64,000 nt of DNA from Ulvibacterium sp. (GTDB taxonomy: Bacteria > Bacteroidota > Bacteroidia > Flavobacteriales > Flavobacteriaceae): assembly GCF_028285715.1 (NCBI RefSeq), contig NZ_JANQOO010000010.1, forward strand, positions 124,001 through 188,000, read 5' to 3'. Positions 20,132-30,187 of the stretch are shown here, one piece after another; within the stretch, counting starts at the first letter, position 1, and every line of letters starts with the position of its first letter. The translations under genes were made by a program, and so were the position numbers. Below the pieces are notes generated by a model. The model was not told where the DNA came from and did not search any database. It saw nothing but the letters and a program-made list of their open reading frames with translations.

Positions 20132-20583
20132 AGAATGCGCGTATACATATCGACATTAAGAAGTTTCTTCCCCATAGGGAACCCATGCTCATGGTAAATA
20201 CCATGCCCTATCTTGATGCCGACTCCGTCGTTACGGAATTCCATATAACGGAGGATTGCATTTTCGTACGCAATGACCACTTATCGGAAACAGGGCTTAT
20301 TGAAAATGCGGCCCAGGCCTGTTCGGCAATCGTGGGGCAAAGTTATTTCGAAACTGATGATCTGGAGGGTAAAGGCAATAAGGTTATAGGATATATCAGT
20401 GCTATAAAAAAAGTAGCTATATTTCAATTGCCCAAGGTAAACGAAACCTTGATTACAAAAGCGAAATTAGTTTCCCGGTATGATACGGAAGAATTCAGTA
20501 TTTGTACGATAACCGGTTCCATTTTTAGAAAAGACGATTTAATCGTAGATTGTACCTTGAACTTTTTAATTCATGAGGTATAA
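20128..20583 (+). CDS. Second hotdog-fold dehydratase-like protein
   Basis: KKFLPHREPMLMVNTMPYLD ... GLIENAAQACSAIVG; GTG start overlapping previous stop. Confidence 0.75.
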   Translation: MKNARIHIDIKKFLPHREPMLMVNTMPYLDADSVVTEFHITEDCIFVRNDHLSETGLIENAAQACSAIVGQSYFETDDLEGKGNKVIGYISAIKKVAIFQLPKVNETLITKAKLVSRYDTEEFSICTITGSIFRKDDLIVDCTLNFLIHEV

Positions 20584-20984
20584 TGAAAAAGGGCGAAGTG
20601 CCACAACACAAAAGTATACTTGAATCGGCCAACCTTCGCGAAATGTGCTATGCTGTGGACGAAAACGGAGAGTATACTACAGCACTGAGCACTGGTTGGG
20701 ATCCCAAGACCATAGCACTGGAAAATGCGTTAAAGGAAATTGAGGAACGTGTGGAGGAAGCAAGACAAGGTGTGCTCGCCCATGAGGTCAGCCCTATTGT
20801 ATATTATATGGAGCTTCATAAGATGGACTTAAGTATCCTGGCGAGTTATGTAGGGATTTGGAAATGGCGTGTAAAACGTCATTTTAAACCTTCGGTCTTT
20901 AAAAAATTGAGCTCCGGAACACTACAAAAATATGCCAATGTCTTTGACATTACCGTTGAGGAACTAGTGCATATAGACCCTTGA
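20583..20984 (+). CDS. Hypothetical protein with C-terminal XRE-like HTH appearance
   Basis: MELHKMDLSILASYVGIWKWRVKRHFKPSVFKKLSSGTLQKYANVFDITVEELVHID resembles Cro/C1-type helices. Confidence 0.65.
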   Translation: MKKGEVPQHKSILESANLREMCYAVDENGEYTTALSTGWDPKTIALENALKEIEERVEEARQGVLAHEVSPIVYYMELHKMDLSILASYVGIWKWRVKRHFKPSVFKKLSSGTLQKYANVFDITVEELVHIDP

Positions 20985-20987
20985 ACC

Positions 20988-21983
20988 ATGCAAATAGATT
21001 TTACACATAAACAGTCTGCCCATTGTGAGAACGGGGTGGTATCCAACCTCATGCGGCACAATGGTTTTGAAGTAAGTGAGCCTATGGTATTCGGAATAGG
21101 ATCCGGGCTTCTATTTAGTTACCTCCCTTTTTTAAAAGTCAACTATGCCCCTGTTTTTACCTATAGGGTAATGCCCGGTCTTATCTTTAATCGGTTTGCC
21201 AAACGTGTCGGCATTAAGGTGAAAAGGGAAAAATTCAAAAGCCCGGGTGATGCCCAGGCAAGACTGGATCTAAATTTGGCGAACAACAACCCTGTGGGGC
21301 TCCAGGTAGGGGTATTCCAATTGCCCTATTTCCCGGAAGAGTATCGCTTTCATTTCAATGCGCACAATATGGTGGTCTACGGAAAGGCAGGGAACACGTA
21401 TCTCATTAGCGACCCTGTTATGGAGGATGTCACCACCTTAACAGATAAAGAATTGGAAAAGGTTCGGTTTGCCAAGGGGGCCTTTGCCCCTAAAGGCCAT
21501 ATGTATTACCCGATTGCCTTCCCAAAGAGCCTGGACCTGGAAAAGGCTATTGTAAAGGGTATAAAACATACTTGTAGGGACATGATCGCTCCCGTACCCA
21601 TCGTAGGGGTAAGAGCCATGCGCTGGGTAGCCAAAAATATTCGGAAATGGCCCCAAAAATTGGGAACCAAAAAAGCTAATCATTATTTGGGACAGATTGT
21701 TCGCATGCAGGAGGAAATAGGAACGGGCGGTGGTGGATTTCGGTACATTTATGCTGCCTTTTTGCAAGAAGCCGGTAAAGTGCTGAAAAACGAAAAACTA
21801 CCGGAGTTTTCAAAAGAAATGACCGAAATTGGAGATCAATGGCGAGATTTCGCGCTAGAGGCTTCACGGGTCTATAAAAATCGTAGTGTGCAGACTGACG
21901 CCTATAATAAAGTGGCGGACCAGTTGATGGATCTGGCCCAAAAGGAGGAGATTTTTTTTAAAGCGCTACGTAAGGCGATCTAG
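20988..21983 (+). CDS. BtrH N-terminal-domain-like protein (C39-like acyltransferase/peptidase fold)
   Basis: SAHCENGVVSNLMRHNG (Cys), FHFNAHNMVVYG (His), ISDPVMED (Asp) arranged as in the BtrH_N family. Confidence 0.7.
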   Translation: MQIDFTHKQSAHCENGVVSNLMRHNGFEVSEPMVFGIGSGLLFSYLPFLKVNYAPVFTYRVMPGLIFNRFAKRVGIKVKREKFKSPGDAQARLDLNLANNNPVGLQVGVFQLPYFPEEYRFHFNAHNMVVYGKAGNTYLISDPVMEDVTTLTDKELEKVRFAKGAFAPKGHMYYPIAFPKSLDLEKAIVKGIKHTCRDMIAPVPIVGVRAMRWVAKNIRKWPQKLGTKKANHYLGQIVRMQEEIGTGGGGFRYIYAAFLQEAGKVLKNEKLPEFSKEMTEIGDQWRDFALEASRVYKNRSVQTDAYNKVADQLMDLAQKEEIFFKALRKAI

Positions 21984-22014
21984 AGGTTTTAATCACTGTA
22001 ATGCATCCGTTGTT

Positions 22015-22776
22015 TTGGAAAAATCACAGCCCATGATTCAAATCGACCAACTATCCAAAAAATATAAGGGAGCCGATTTTTACGCGGTAAAGGATTTGAG
22101 CCTAGCTGTTCATGAAGAAGAGATTTTTGGCTTGTTGGGCCCAAACGGGGCAGGTAAAACTACTTTGATTTCCATGTTAAGTGCTCTGCTAAAGCCAACA
22201 TCGGGTTCCTTTTCCATACATGGACTGGATTTCCAGCGGCATAAAAATGAATTAAAACAACATATAGGTATCGTTCCCCAAGATTATGCGCTCTATCCTT
22301 CGTTGACCGCTTTTGAGAATTTACACTATTTCGGAAGTATGTACGGGTTAAAGGGCCATTCCCTACAAGAAAGAATACTATCCGGTTTAAAAACACTTGG
22401 ACTTCATGAATTTGCCCATAAAAGGATACGAACGTTCTCCGGGGGAATGAAAAGGCGTATCAATCTCATTGCCAGCATTCTGCACGAACCTAAAGTATTG
22501 TTCCTGGATGAACCCACGGTAGGGGTTGACGTACAGTCCAAAAGTGCTATCCTGGAACATTTAAAGCATCTAAACCATAAGGGTACCACGATCATCTATA
22601 CCTCCCACCATCTGAACGAGGCCGAGCATTTTTGTACGCGGGTCGCTATTATAGACCATGGTAAAATTGTTTGTAAGGGGCAACCAAAAGACTTGGTCGT
22701 AGAACAAAAAGGGGCAAGTAATCTCGAGGAGGTTTTTCTGGCCCGAACTGGAAAGGCATTGCGGGACTATGCATAA
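22015..22776 (+). CDS. ABC transporter ATP-binding protein
   Basis: Walker A GPNGAGKTT, FSGGMKRR signature, VLFLDEPTVG Walker B; ATG at 22033 also possible. Confidence 0.93.
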   Translation: MEKSQPMIQIDQLSKKYKGADFYAVKDLSLAVHEEEIFGLLGPNGAGKTTLISMLSALLKPTSGSFSIHGLDFQRHKNELKQHIGIVPQDYALYPSLTAFENLHYFGSMYGLKGHSLQERILSGLKTLGLHEFAHKRIRTFSGGMKRRINLIASILHEPKVLFLDEPTVGVDVQSKSAILEHLKHLNHKGTTIIYTSHHLNEAEHFCTRVAIIDHGKIVCKGQPKDLVVEQKGASNLEEVFLARTGKALRDYA

Positions 22777-24037
22777 ACTTTGGGTCTCCACATATAAGGA
22801 ATTTTTGCTTTTGATCCGAGACTGGGGCGGTTTGGCCATTCTATTCCTTATGCCCTTGGTCTTGTTGATAGTTATCACTTTGGTACAGGATAGTACTTTC
22901 AAGACCGTTAAAGAAACAAAAATTCCTATTCTATTGGTAGATCTGGATGATGGAACGGTTTCCAAAAGTATACATGAAAATTTCTCGGAAAGCAGATCCT
23001 TGGAAATCATCAAAAAGACATCCGAAACTGAGGCTATTGAACTCGTACAAAAAGGGGATTATCAATTGGCCATAATCATCCCGAAGGGACTGTCCACAGA
23101 TTTGGACAAAAAAGTAACGACCAATGTAGATGGTATCTTGGAAAAATTTGGGTTGAGAGAAGAAAAAGATACGATTTCAAAAACCCTAAAAATCGAGCCC
23201 AAGGAGATACGGCTCTACTTTGATCCTGCCACCCAACAGTCCTTTAAGAGTTCCATAAAAAATGGTATCGATAAAATGATTTCCAAAATTGAAATCGAGA
23301 CCATTTATAACGCTTTTCAGGAGCAATTGACAGATGATGCCTCTGAAATTATTTTTGATACCGAAAGTTTTATCACCTTCACCGAAATCGTTCCAGGGGC
23401 GGATAGGAATTACATCCCTAACTCAACGCAACACAACGTACCGGCGTGGACGCTCTTTGCTATCTTTTTTATTATCCTACCCCTTTCCATTAATATGATA
23501 AAGGAAAAGAACCAGGGAACTTTTATACGCCTCCGTACCCAACCGGTATCCTATGCGACTGTCTTGGGAGGCAAGACCTTGATTTTTTTAATCGTATGTT
23601 TGATTCAGTTCTCCTTGATGTTACTGATAGGCGTTTACTTGTTTCCCTCTCTTGGCCTGCCACAATTGGACGTCCGCGATAAGCTGCCGCTTCTATATAT
23701 AACGGCCTTTTTTGCTGGTTTGGCAGCTATTGGATTGGGACTTTTAATAGGAACAATTGCCAAATCTCAAGAGCAATCGGCACCTTTTGGCGCCACATTA
23801 GTGGTTATTTTAGCAGCGTTGGGAGGAGTTTGGGTACCTGTTTTTGTGATGCCCTCTACTATGCAGTTGCTTTCGAACATCTCACCAATGAATTGGGGAT
23901 TAAATGCCTTCTATGATGTATTTTTGCGCAATGCAGGGGTTTCGGAAATTATCCCTGAAATTTCGTTGTTGCTGGGATTTTTTGTGTTGTGCACTCTAAT
24001 TGCGGTCATTTATTATGAACAAAAAAATGCGGTCTAA
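22769..24037 (+). CDS. ABC transporter permease (ABC-2 type)
   Basis: Multiple TM helices, overlaps ATPase gene; ABC2 layout with large extracytoplasmic loop. Confidence 0.88.
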   Translation: MHKLWVSTYKEFLLLIRDWGGLAILFLMPLVLLIVITLVQDSTFKTVKETKIPILLVDLDDGTVSKSIHENFSESRSLEIIKKTSETEAIELVQKGDYQLAIIIPKGLSTDLDKKVTTNVDGILEKFGLREEKDTISKTLKIEPKEIRLYFDPATQQSFKSSIKNGIDKMISKIEIETIYNAFQEQLTDDASEIIFDTESFITFTEIVPGADRNYIPNSTQHNVPAWTLFAIFFIILPLSINMIKEKNQGTFIRLRTQPVSYATVLGGKTLIFLIVCLIQFSLMLLIGVYLFPSLGLPQLDVRDKLPLLYITAFFAGLAAIGLGLLIGTIAKSQEQSAPFGATLVVILAALGGVWVPVFVMPSTMQLLSNISPMNWGLNAFYDVFLRNAGVSEIIPEISLLLGFFVLCTLIAVIYYEQKNAV

Positions 24038-24464
24038 ACCCAAAAAGGAAATTGGTTATACAAGCCAGATACGTGTACGGTTTGTGGAAACCGATCCTTT
24101 GGGCATTGTTTGGCATGGGAATTATATTCAATATTTTGAGGATGGCCGTGAAGCTTTTGGAAGGCACCATGGGATATCTTACTTGGATCAGAAAGTGCAT
24201 AATTTTTCCACTCCCATAGTTACATCCAAAAGCGAACACAAACTCCCTTTGCGCTATGGGGACGTTGCCACTGTAAAGACCATTTATGTGGATTCCCCGG
24301 CCGCTAAGATGATATTTCGATATGAAATCTATAATCCCAAAGGGGAACTGGTCTGTACTGGGGAAACCGTACAGGTATTTGTGGAACTTGGTGGGGAAAT
24401 GTCATTGACCATTCCGAAATTCTTTTTGGAGTGGAAGAGAAAAGTTGGATTGTTGGATGGATAA
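24015..24464 (+). CDS. Acyl-CoA thioesterase, 4-hydroxybenzoyl-CoA thioesterase-like hotdog
   Basis: VRFVETDPLGIVWHGNYIQYFEDGREAF. Confidence 0.85.
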   Translation: MNKKMRSKPKKEIGYTSQIRVRFVETDPLGIVWHGNYIQYFEDGREAFGRHHGISYLDQKVHNFSTPIVTSKSEHKLPLRYGDVATVKTIYVDSPAAKMIFRYEIYNPKGELVCTGETVQVFVELGGEMSLTIPKFFLEWKRKVGLLDG

Positions 24465-25605
24465 GATATACGTGTCACATAATTCTATTGTTTCCTGCTT
24501 GGGCAACGATAGTCAAACCGTAATCCAAAAAATAAAGGATGGGGTTTCTGGACTTCAACCCGTAAACGACCCTAAACTACTTGACCAACCCCTGTGTACC
24601 TCACAAATTAATATAGAAAAAATACCCAAGACCATTAGAGGCAAGGCGAAAGAAGAAATCTTTACACGCTTGGAACATATGTTGTTGAACTCTTTGGGTA
24701 AGGTTATCCAAGCCTCCAAAATTGAATTGACCGATCGGGTCGGACTTATTATTTCCACCACCAAGGGCAATATAGATGTTTTGGATGATGACAACCCGTT
24801 CCCCAAAGAGCGGGCGTATTTGGCTGAATTGGGAAAGGTCCTGAAGGAGTTTTTTGGATTTAGGACCCATCCCATAGTATTGTCCAATGCTTGTGTTTCG
24901 GGCTTGTTGGCCATTGCCACTGCAAAAAAAATGATCCTGCAGGGCGATTTTGATCATGTGTTTGTCACCGGAGGCGATTTGGCCTCCAAGTTTACCCTTT
25001 CAGGCTTCAGGGCATTTCAGGCACTGAGTTCGGTACCATGTAGGCCCTATGACAAGAATCGTTCGGGTATCAATATCGGGGAAGTAGGCACCAGTGCTTT
25101 GGTTACCAAGGACGATACTAAACTTGCCCGGGAAGCCGTAATCATTTTGGGCGATGCCTCTTGCAATGACGCCAACCATATTTCCGGTCCCTCAAGAACG
25201 GGTGAGGGACTATACCGGGCGGTAAAACTTGCCTTAAAGGAAGCAAAATTACAACCTAAGGATATCGATTTCATCTCCGCACATGGAACGGCAACCCAAT
25301 TCAATGATGAAATGGAAGCTATTGCCTTCAACCGGTTGAAGCTCCAAAACACACCCTTGAATAGTTTAAAAGGCTATTTTGGCCACACTTTAGGTGCCTC
25401 AGGTCTTTTAGAAACGATAGTGGGTATGCATTCCCTACATCAGAATACCGTAATTGCATCCATGGGATTTGAGGAAATAGGAGTATCACAACCTATCAAT
25501 ATCATTCGACGAACGGAGTCCAGGCCAATGGATACCTTCCTAAAAACGTCTTCGGGATTTGGAGGTTCCAACACGGCTGTCGTTTTTAAAAAGGTAGCGG
25601 AATGA
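24457..25605 (+). CDS. Beta-ketoacyl synthase
   Basis: VLSNACVSGLLAIA; SAHGTATQFND; GHTLGASG; SSGFGGSNTAVV. Confidence 0.88.
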   Translation: MDKIYVSHNSIVSCLGNDSQTVIQKIKDGVSGLQPVNDPKLLDQPLCTSQINIEKIPKTIRGKAKEEIFTRLEHMLLNSLGKVIQASKIELTDRVGLIISTTKGNIDVLDDDNPFPKERAYLAELGKVLKEFFGFRTHPIVLSNACVSGLLAIATAKKMILQGDFDHVFVTGGDLASKFTLSGFRAFQALSSVPCRPYDKNRSGINIGEVGTSALVTKDDTKLAREAVIILGDASCNDANHISGPSRTGEGLYRAVKLALKEAKLQPKDIDFISAHGTATQFNDEMEAIAFNRLKLQNTPLNSLKGYFGHTLGASGLLETIVGMHSLHQNTVIASMGFEEIGVSQPINIIRRTESRPMDTFLKTSSGFGGSNTAVVFKKVAE

Positions 25606-26216
25606 TGAAAAAAAAATATTGTATATCTTCCTATTGCCATATCCGGGACAATACTATATCCCTTAACGGGAAAACAATTTATACTGGGCAGCACTCTGAC
25701 CTCAAGTCACTCACAAAATCGGCCTACCGCCACTTCGATATCGATTATCCCAAGTTTTTCAAAATGGACAACCTAAGTAGGTTGGGGTTTTTAGCAGCGG
25801 AGATTCTTTTAACGAACGAAGGTGTTCTTCCTGAAAACGAAGAAGACATCGCCATTGTATTAAGCAATAGGGCATCAAGTCTGGATACGGACAGAAAGCA
25901 TTGGGAATCTATCCGGGATTCCCATAATTATTATCCCAGTCCAGCTATTTTTGTCTATACCTTACCCAATATTTGTATTGGAGAAATTAGTATTAGGCAC
26001 AAACTTTATTCTGAAAATAGTTTTTTTATCTTTGACGAATTTAATCCAAATCACCTGTTCTCATACGCGAACGGATTGTTGGATACGGAAAAAACAAGAA
26101 AAGTACTGTGCGGTTGGGTGGATGTCGATGGACCTGTTTACAAGGCTTTTTTATATTTAGTGGGCAAAGAAGGCCCTGTATTGCATAGTATTGAGGAAAT
26201 AACCCGATTATTTTAG
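25602..26216 (+). CDS. Truncated/degenerate ketosynthase-like protein lacking the active-site Cys
   Basis: DIAIVLSNRASSLDTDRKHWESI then PSPAIFVYTLPNICIGEISIRHKL; KS N-terminal-half layout only, 204 aa. Confidence 0.65.
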   Translation: MMKKKYCISSYCHIRDNTISLNGKTIYTGQHSDLKSLTKSAYRHFDIDYPKFFKMDNLSRLGFLAAEILLTNEGVLPENEEDIAIVLSNRASSLDTDRKHWESIRDSHNYYPSPAIFVYTLPNICIGEISIRHKLYSENSFFIFDEFNPNHLFSYANGLLDTEKTRKVLCGWVDVDGPVYKAFLYLVGKEGPVLHSIEEITRLF

Positions 26217-26222
26217 ACCCAT

Positions 26223-26480
26223 ATGGAGGCATTGAAAGAAGAGTTGAAATCAAAAATCATAGAGCAGTTAAATCTTGAAGATGTTTCGGTGGATGAAATT
26301 GCCGACGATGATCCACTTTTTGGTGACGGTTTGGGGCTGGATTCCATAGATGCCCTAGAACTCATTGTGATGCTCGATAAGGATTATGGCATAAAATTGG
26401 CCGATCCCAAGGAAGGAAAAAAGATCTTCGAATCCGTCGGAACCATGGCGGATTATATTGCACAACACAAGACCAAATAA
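26223..26480 (+). CDS. Acyl carrier protein
   Basis: 85 aa; GDGLGLDSIDALELIVMLDKDYG. Confidence 0.9.
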   Translation: MEALKEELKSKIIEQLNLEDVSVDEIADDDPLFGDGLGLDSIDALELIVMLDKDYGIKLADPKEGKKIFESVGTMADYIAQHKTK

Positions 26481-26539
26481 ATTTCCCGCTTCACCTTCCG
26501 TTTTTGTACATTCGTAAAAAGGCGTTTTCAATTAGGACT

Positions 26540-27742
26540 ATGGGCAAAGGTATCGCCATAACAGGTATGGGAATCATTTCTGCCATTGGCAACAATGTGG
26601 AGGAAAACTACAGGTCCCTCGTTGAAGGCAAAAAAGGAATCTCCAGAATTGTAAAGATTGATACGGTCCACAAGGATGCCTTAATGGTAGGGGAAATCGA
26701 TTTCACCAATCAGGAATTGGAGGCATATCTAGGGCTCGATACTAACAATAATTACTCCCGAAGTGCTTTGTTAGGCGCCTATGCAGCCAGGCAGGCGGTT
26801 TCCGATGCAAAAATCACGGATGTAAATTCGTCTAAAACAGGCTTGGTATCGGCCACTACGGTAGGGGGCATGGACAAGACCGAACAATACTATTATAAGT
26901 ATTTCGAGGATAAAAAAGTCCAAAAATATATTGAGGGGCATCATGCCGGGGATTCTACCCAAAAAATTGCAGAGCAATTAGGTATCCACAACAGCCTGGT
27001 AACGACCATAAGTACGGCCTGTTCCTCTGCTGCAAATGCTATTTTGTTTGGTGCGCGTCTCCTAAAATCAGGGAAATTGGATAGGGTAATTGTAGGTGGA
27101 ACAGATGGACTTTCCAAATTCACGTTGAACGGTTTTAAGACGCTAATGATCCAATCCGATACCTACAATACCCCTTTTGACGAAAACAGAAAGGGTCTTA
27201 ACTTGGGCGAGGCGGCCGCTTTTTTGGTCCTGGAATCCGATAAGTCGGTACAAAGAGAAAATAAGGAAGTCCTGGCCTATGTCAAAGGATGGGGCAATGC
27301 CAATGATGCCTTTCACCAAACAGCTTCCTCAGAGCATGGGGATGGAGCTACCTTGGCTATGCAAAAAGCATTAAAAGTTGGAGGACTGAAAGGCGAGGAA
27401 ATCGATTATATCAACGCCCACGGTACAGCCACACCCAACAATGACCTTTCGGAAGGCAGGGCCTTTTTACGGGTTTTTGGCAATGGTGTTCCCGATTTCA
27501 GTTCAACAAAGGGTTATACCGGGCACACCTTGGCGGCGGCCGGAGGGGTAGAAGCGGTTTTTTCGGTCCTGGCCCTAAGGCACAATGTGATTTTCCCAAA
27601 CCTCAATTTCAAAAATCCTATGAAGGAATTTCATCTTAGGCCACGGGCAGAGCTTAAGAAAAGGAAACTGAATACGGTATTATCAAACTCCTTAGGCTTT
27701 GGCGGCAATTGTTCAACACTTATTTTTTCGAAAGAAGCCTAG
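26540..27742 (+). CDS. Beta-ketoacyl-ACP synthase
   Basis: ITGMGIISAIG; VTTISTACSSAANAIL; NAHGTATPNND; GYTGHTLAAAGG. Confidence 0.9.
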   Translation: MGKGIAITGMGIISAIGNNVEENYRSLVEGKKGISRIVKIDTVHKDALMVGEIDFTNQELEAYLGLDTNNNYSRSALLGAYAARQAVSDAKITDVNSSKTGLVSATTVGGMDKTEQYYYKYFEDKKVQKYIEGHHAGDSTQKIAEQLGIHNSLVTTISTACSSAANAILFGARLLKSGKLDRVIVGGTDGLSKFTLNGFKTLMIQSDTYNTPFDENRKGLNLGEAAAFLVLESDKSVQRENKEVLAYVKGWGNANDAFHQTASSEHGDGATLAMQKALKVGGLKGEEIDYINAHGTATPNNDLSEGRAFLRVFGNGVPDFSSTKGYTGHTLAAAGGVEAVFSVLALRHNVIFPNLNFKNPMKEFHLRPRAELKKRKLNTVLSNSLGFGGNCSTLIFSKEA

Positions 27743-28807
27743 ATGAAACCCGTTTACATCAATAGCGTCGCCTCCATATCCGCACAAAGTACTTTTGACA
27801 ATTCGGTCTTTTTGGAGGATATCGCTGAACATACGGACAACGTCATTCGCGCAATGAATCCCAACTATAAGGAATTCATTCCTCCCGCCGCCGCCAGGAG
27901 GATGGCCAAGGGAATAAAAATGGGGGTGGCCACTTCAAAAATTGCCCTGAAAGAGGCCAATCTGGAAAATGTAGACGCCATTATTACCGGCACCGGTTTG
28001 GGCTGTATTGCGGATTCGGAAAAGTTCGTTAGTAAGATAATAAATGACAACGAGGAATACCTGACCCCTACATCGTTTATACAATCTACCCATAACACCG
28101 TTGCGGGGCAGATAGCCTTAGGTATAGGATGCAAAGGCTATAATTTTACCTATGTGCATTCGAGTATTTCTTTTGAATCAGCTCTACTGGATGCCAAACT
28201 ACAATTGGAAAACGATGAGGCCCAAAACATTCTGGTCGGTGGAGTGGATGAACTGGCCGACCATCACATTAAAATACATAAGTTGGTCAACCACATTAAG
28301 AAAGATGTGGTCAATTCAAGGGATTTATTGGAATCCGGTACTAAAGGTGCAGTTTTTGGGGAAGGGGCCAGTTTCTTCGTGCTTTCCAACGAAAAAAGTG
28401 AAACCACTTATGCACAGGTTCTGGACGTAACTGCCTACAATAGTCTTCCCGCGGAAGAATTGCAGAATGGCCTTAAATCTTTTTTACACGAAAATAGTCT
28501 GGAAATTGAGGATATCGATATTGTGGTGTTGGGCAATAATGGCGACATCGATTACGATACGTATTATAACCTATTAAGCCAAGGAAGCCTCAAGAATACT
28601 GCGCAGGTTTATTATAAGCATTTATGCGGGGAGTTCAATACGGCCTCTTCCTTTGGGATATGGATGGCCACAAAAATGATACGGACACAACGTATTCCGG
28701 AAGCTGTTAGGCTGAATGGCATTCAGCCCTCCAAAATCGGGACCGTATTACTATACAACCAGTACCGAGGGGAGAACCATAGTCTTGTATTGCTACGCGG
28801 ATGCTAA
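27743..28807 (+). CDS. Ketosynthase-like / chain-length-factor-like protein without catalytic Cys
   Basis: KS fold cues (TGTGLGCIADSEKF, STHNTVAGQIAL) but active-site position reads YVHSSISFESALLDA; adjacent to full KS. Confidence 0.75.
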   Translation: MKPVYINSVASISAQSTFDNSVFLEDIAEHTDNVIRAMNPNYKEFIPPAAARRMAKGIKMGVATSKIALKEANLENVDAIITGTGLGCIADSEKFVSKIINDNEEYLTPTSFIQSTHNTVAGQIALGIGCKGYNFTYVHSSISFESALLDAKLQLENDEAQNILVGGVDELADHHIKIHKLVNHIKKDVVNSRDLLESGTKGAVFGEGASFFVLSNEKSETTYAQVLDVTAYNSLPAEELQNGLKSFLHENSLEIEDIDIVVLGNNGDIDYDTYYNLLSQGSLKNTAQVYYKHLCGEFNTASSFGIWMATKMIRTQRIPEAVRLNGIQPSKIGTVLLYNQYRGENHSLVLLRGC

Positions 28808-29577
28808 CATTTGTATCCATAAAACGGTTTTTCCTAATCACTTTGATTATTCTTTTAGCTGTCGATTGGCTATATGACATCTCTGGGCTTTATTATTGGA
28901 TTCTTATAGGTATATTTCTTACCATTACCGTATTAGGCTCATTTTTAATACAATGGAATTTCCACCTTACATCGTACAATTCCAATCCAAATGTGGTTGA
29001 AAACTATATTGCCCTGACCTTTGATGATGGTCCTCATCCCGAGTATACCTCGCAGATACTTCTACTCTTAAAGCAATTTAATGCCAAAGCTACCTTTTTC
29101 TGTATCGGAAAACATATGGAACAAAACAGGGATTTGATCAAAAAAATTATAGACGAGGGACATACCATTGGCAATCATACCTACTCACATTCCAATGCGT
29201 TCGGATTCTTTGGAGCGAAAAAAGTAACCGCTGAGCTTCAAAAAACAAATACCACCTTTGCCAAAATAACGGGAAGGCAAATGCAACTATATCGCCCGGC
29301 TTTTGGGGTTACCAATCCGAGCATTAAAAGAGCCATTCGTGCCATGGGTCTTCAATCCATTGGATGGAGTGTTCGTTCCTTGGACACCACCACACTTTCG
29401 GAAAATGCCATTTTAAATCGGGTAACCCATGAACTTGGCAAAGGAGACATCGTATTATTACATGATACCAGCGCAAAAACCTTGGTAGTTTTGGAACGGT
29501 TATTGTTAATTTTGCAGAAGAAAAATTTCGAATCGGTTACCGTTGATCAATTGTTGAATATAAAAGCCTATGCGTAA
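28801..29577 (+). CDS. Polysaccharide deacetylase family protein
   Basis: ALTFDDGPHPEYT, GHTIGNHTYSHSN (NodB motifs). Confidence 0.9.
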   Translation: MLTFVSIKRFFLITLIILLAVDWLYDISGLYYWILIGIFLTITVLGSFLIQWNFHLTSYNSNPNVVENYIALTFDDGPHPEYTSQILLLLKQFNAKATFFCIGKHMEQNRDLIKKIIDEGHTIGNHTYSHSNAFGFFGAKKVTAELQKTNTTFAKITGRQMQLYRPAFGVTNPSIKRAIRAMGLQSIGWSVRSLDTTTLSENAILNRVTHELGKGDIVLLHDTSAKTLVVLERLLLILQKKNFESVTVDQLLNIKAYA

Positions 29578-30187
29578 CCTTGTTTATCTGTTATGGATTT
29601 TGGTATATACCGCAAATGCGCAGTCCGAAATGAGCGCAACGGATGCGCAAGCCTTGGAGGCAAAAGTAAAGAAGGCCTCCAATACTACCGAGACGATTAC
29701 CAGTAGTTTTAAGCAATACAAGCACATGGATTTCCTTTCCAATGACATTGAATCTTTGGGCAAGCTCTCCTTTAAGGCACCGAATTTGGTTAAATGGGAA
29801 TACACGGAACCCTTCGCTTATTCGGTCATATTTAAGGATGACGTGCTTTATATCAACAATGAGGGCAACAAAAGCGATATGGATATTGGTTCCAACAAAT
29901 TGTTTAAACAGCTTAACCAGCTTATCACAAACAGTATTAAAGGAGATTTATTCGATAGGACCCAATTCCACATTAATTATTTTAAAAAGGGAAGCGTTAG
30001 TGAGGTCCATTTTGCCCCCAAAGATGAAGATTTTGCCGCATTCATCAAGGCCTTTCACATTACTTTTAACGAGAATGGGGAAGTGACCGAAGTAAAGATG
30101 TTGGAACCGACCAATGACTATACCCGTATTGTTTTTAAGGACCGAAAAACGAACCAATCCTTGCCCGATGCGGTATTTGCCCATTAG
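29570..30187 (+). CDS. LolA-like outer membrane lipoprotein carrier protein
   Basis: Signal peptide; KLSFKAPNLVKWEYTEPFAYSVIFKDDVLYINNEGNKS. Confidence 0.85.
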   Translation: MRNLVYLLWILVYTANAQSEMSATDAQALEAKVKKASNTTETITSSFKQYKHMDFLSNDIESLGKLSFKAPNLVKWEYTEPFAYSVIFKDDVLYINNEGNKSDMDIGSNKLFKQLNQLITNSIKGDLFDRTQFHINYFKKGSVSEVHFAPKDEDFAAFIKAFHITFNENGEVTEVKMLEPTNDYTRIVFKDRKTNQSLPDAVFAH

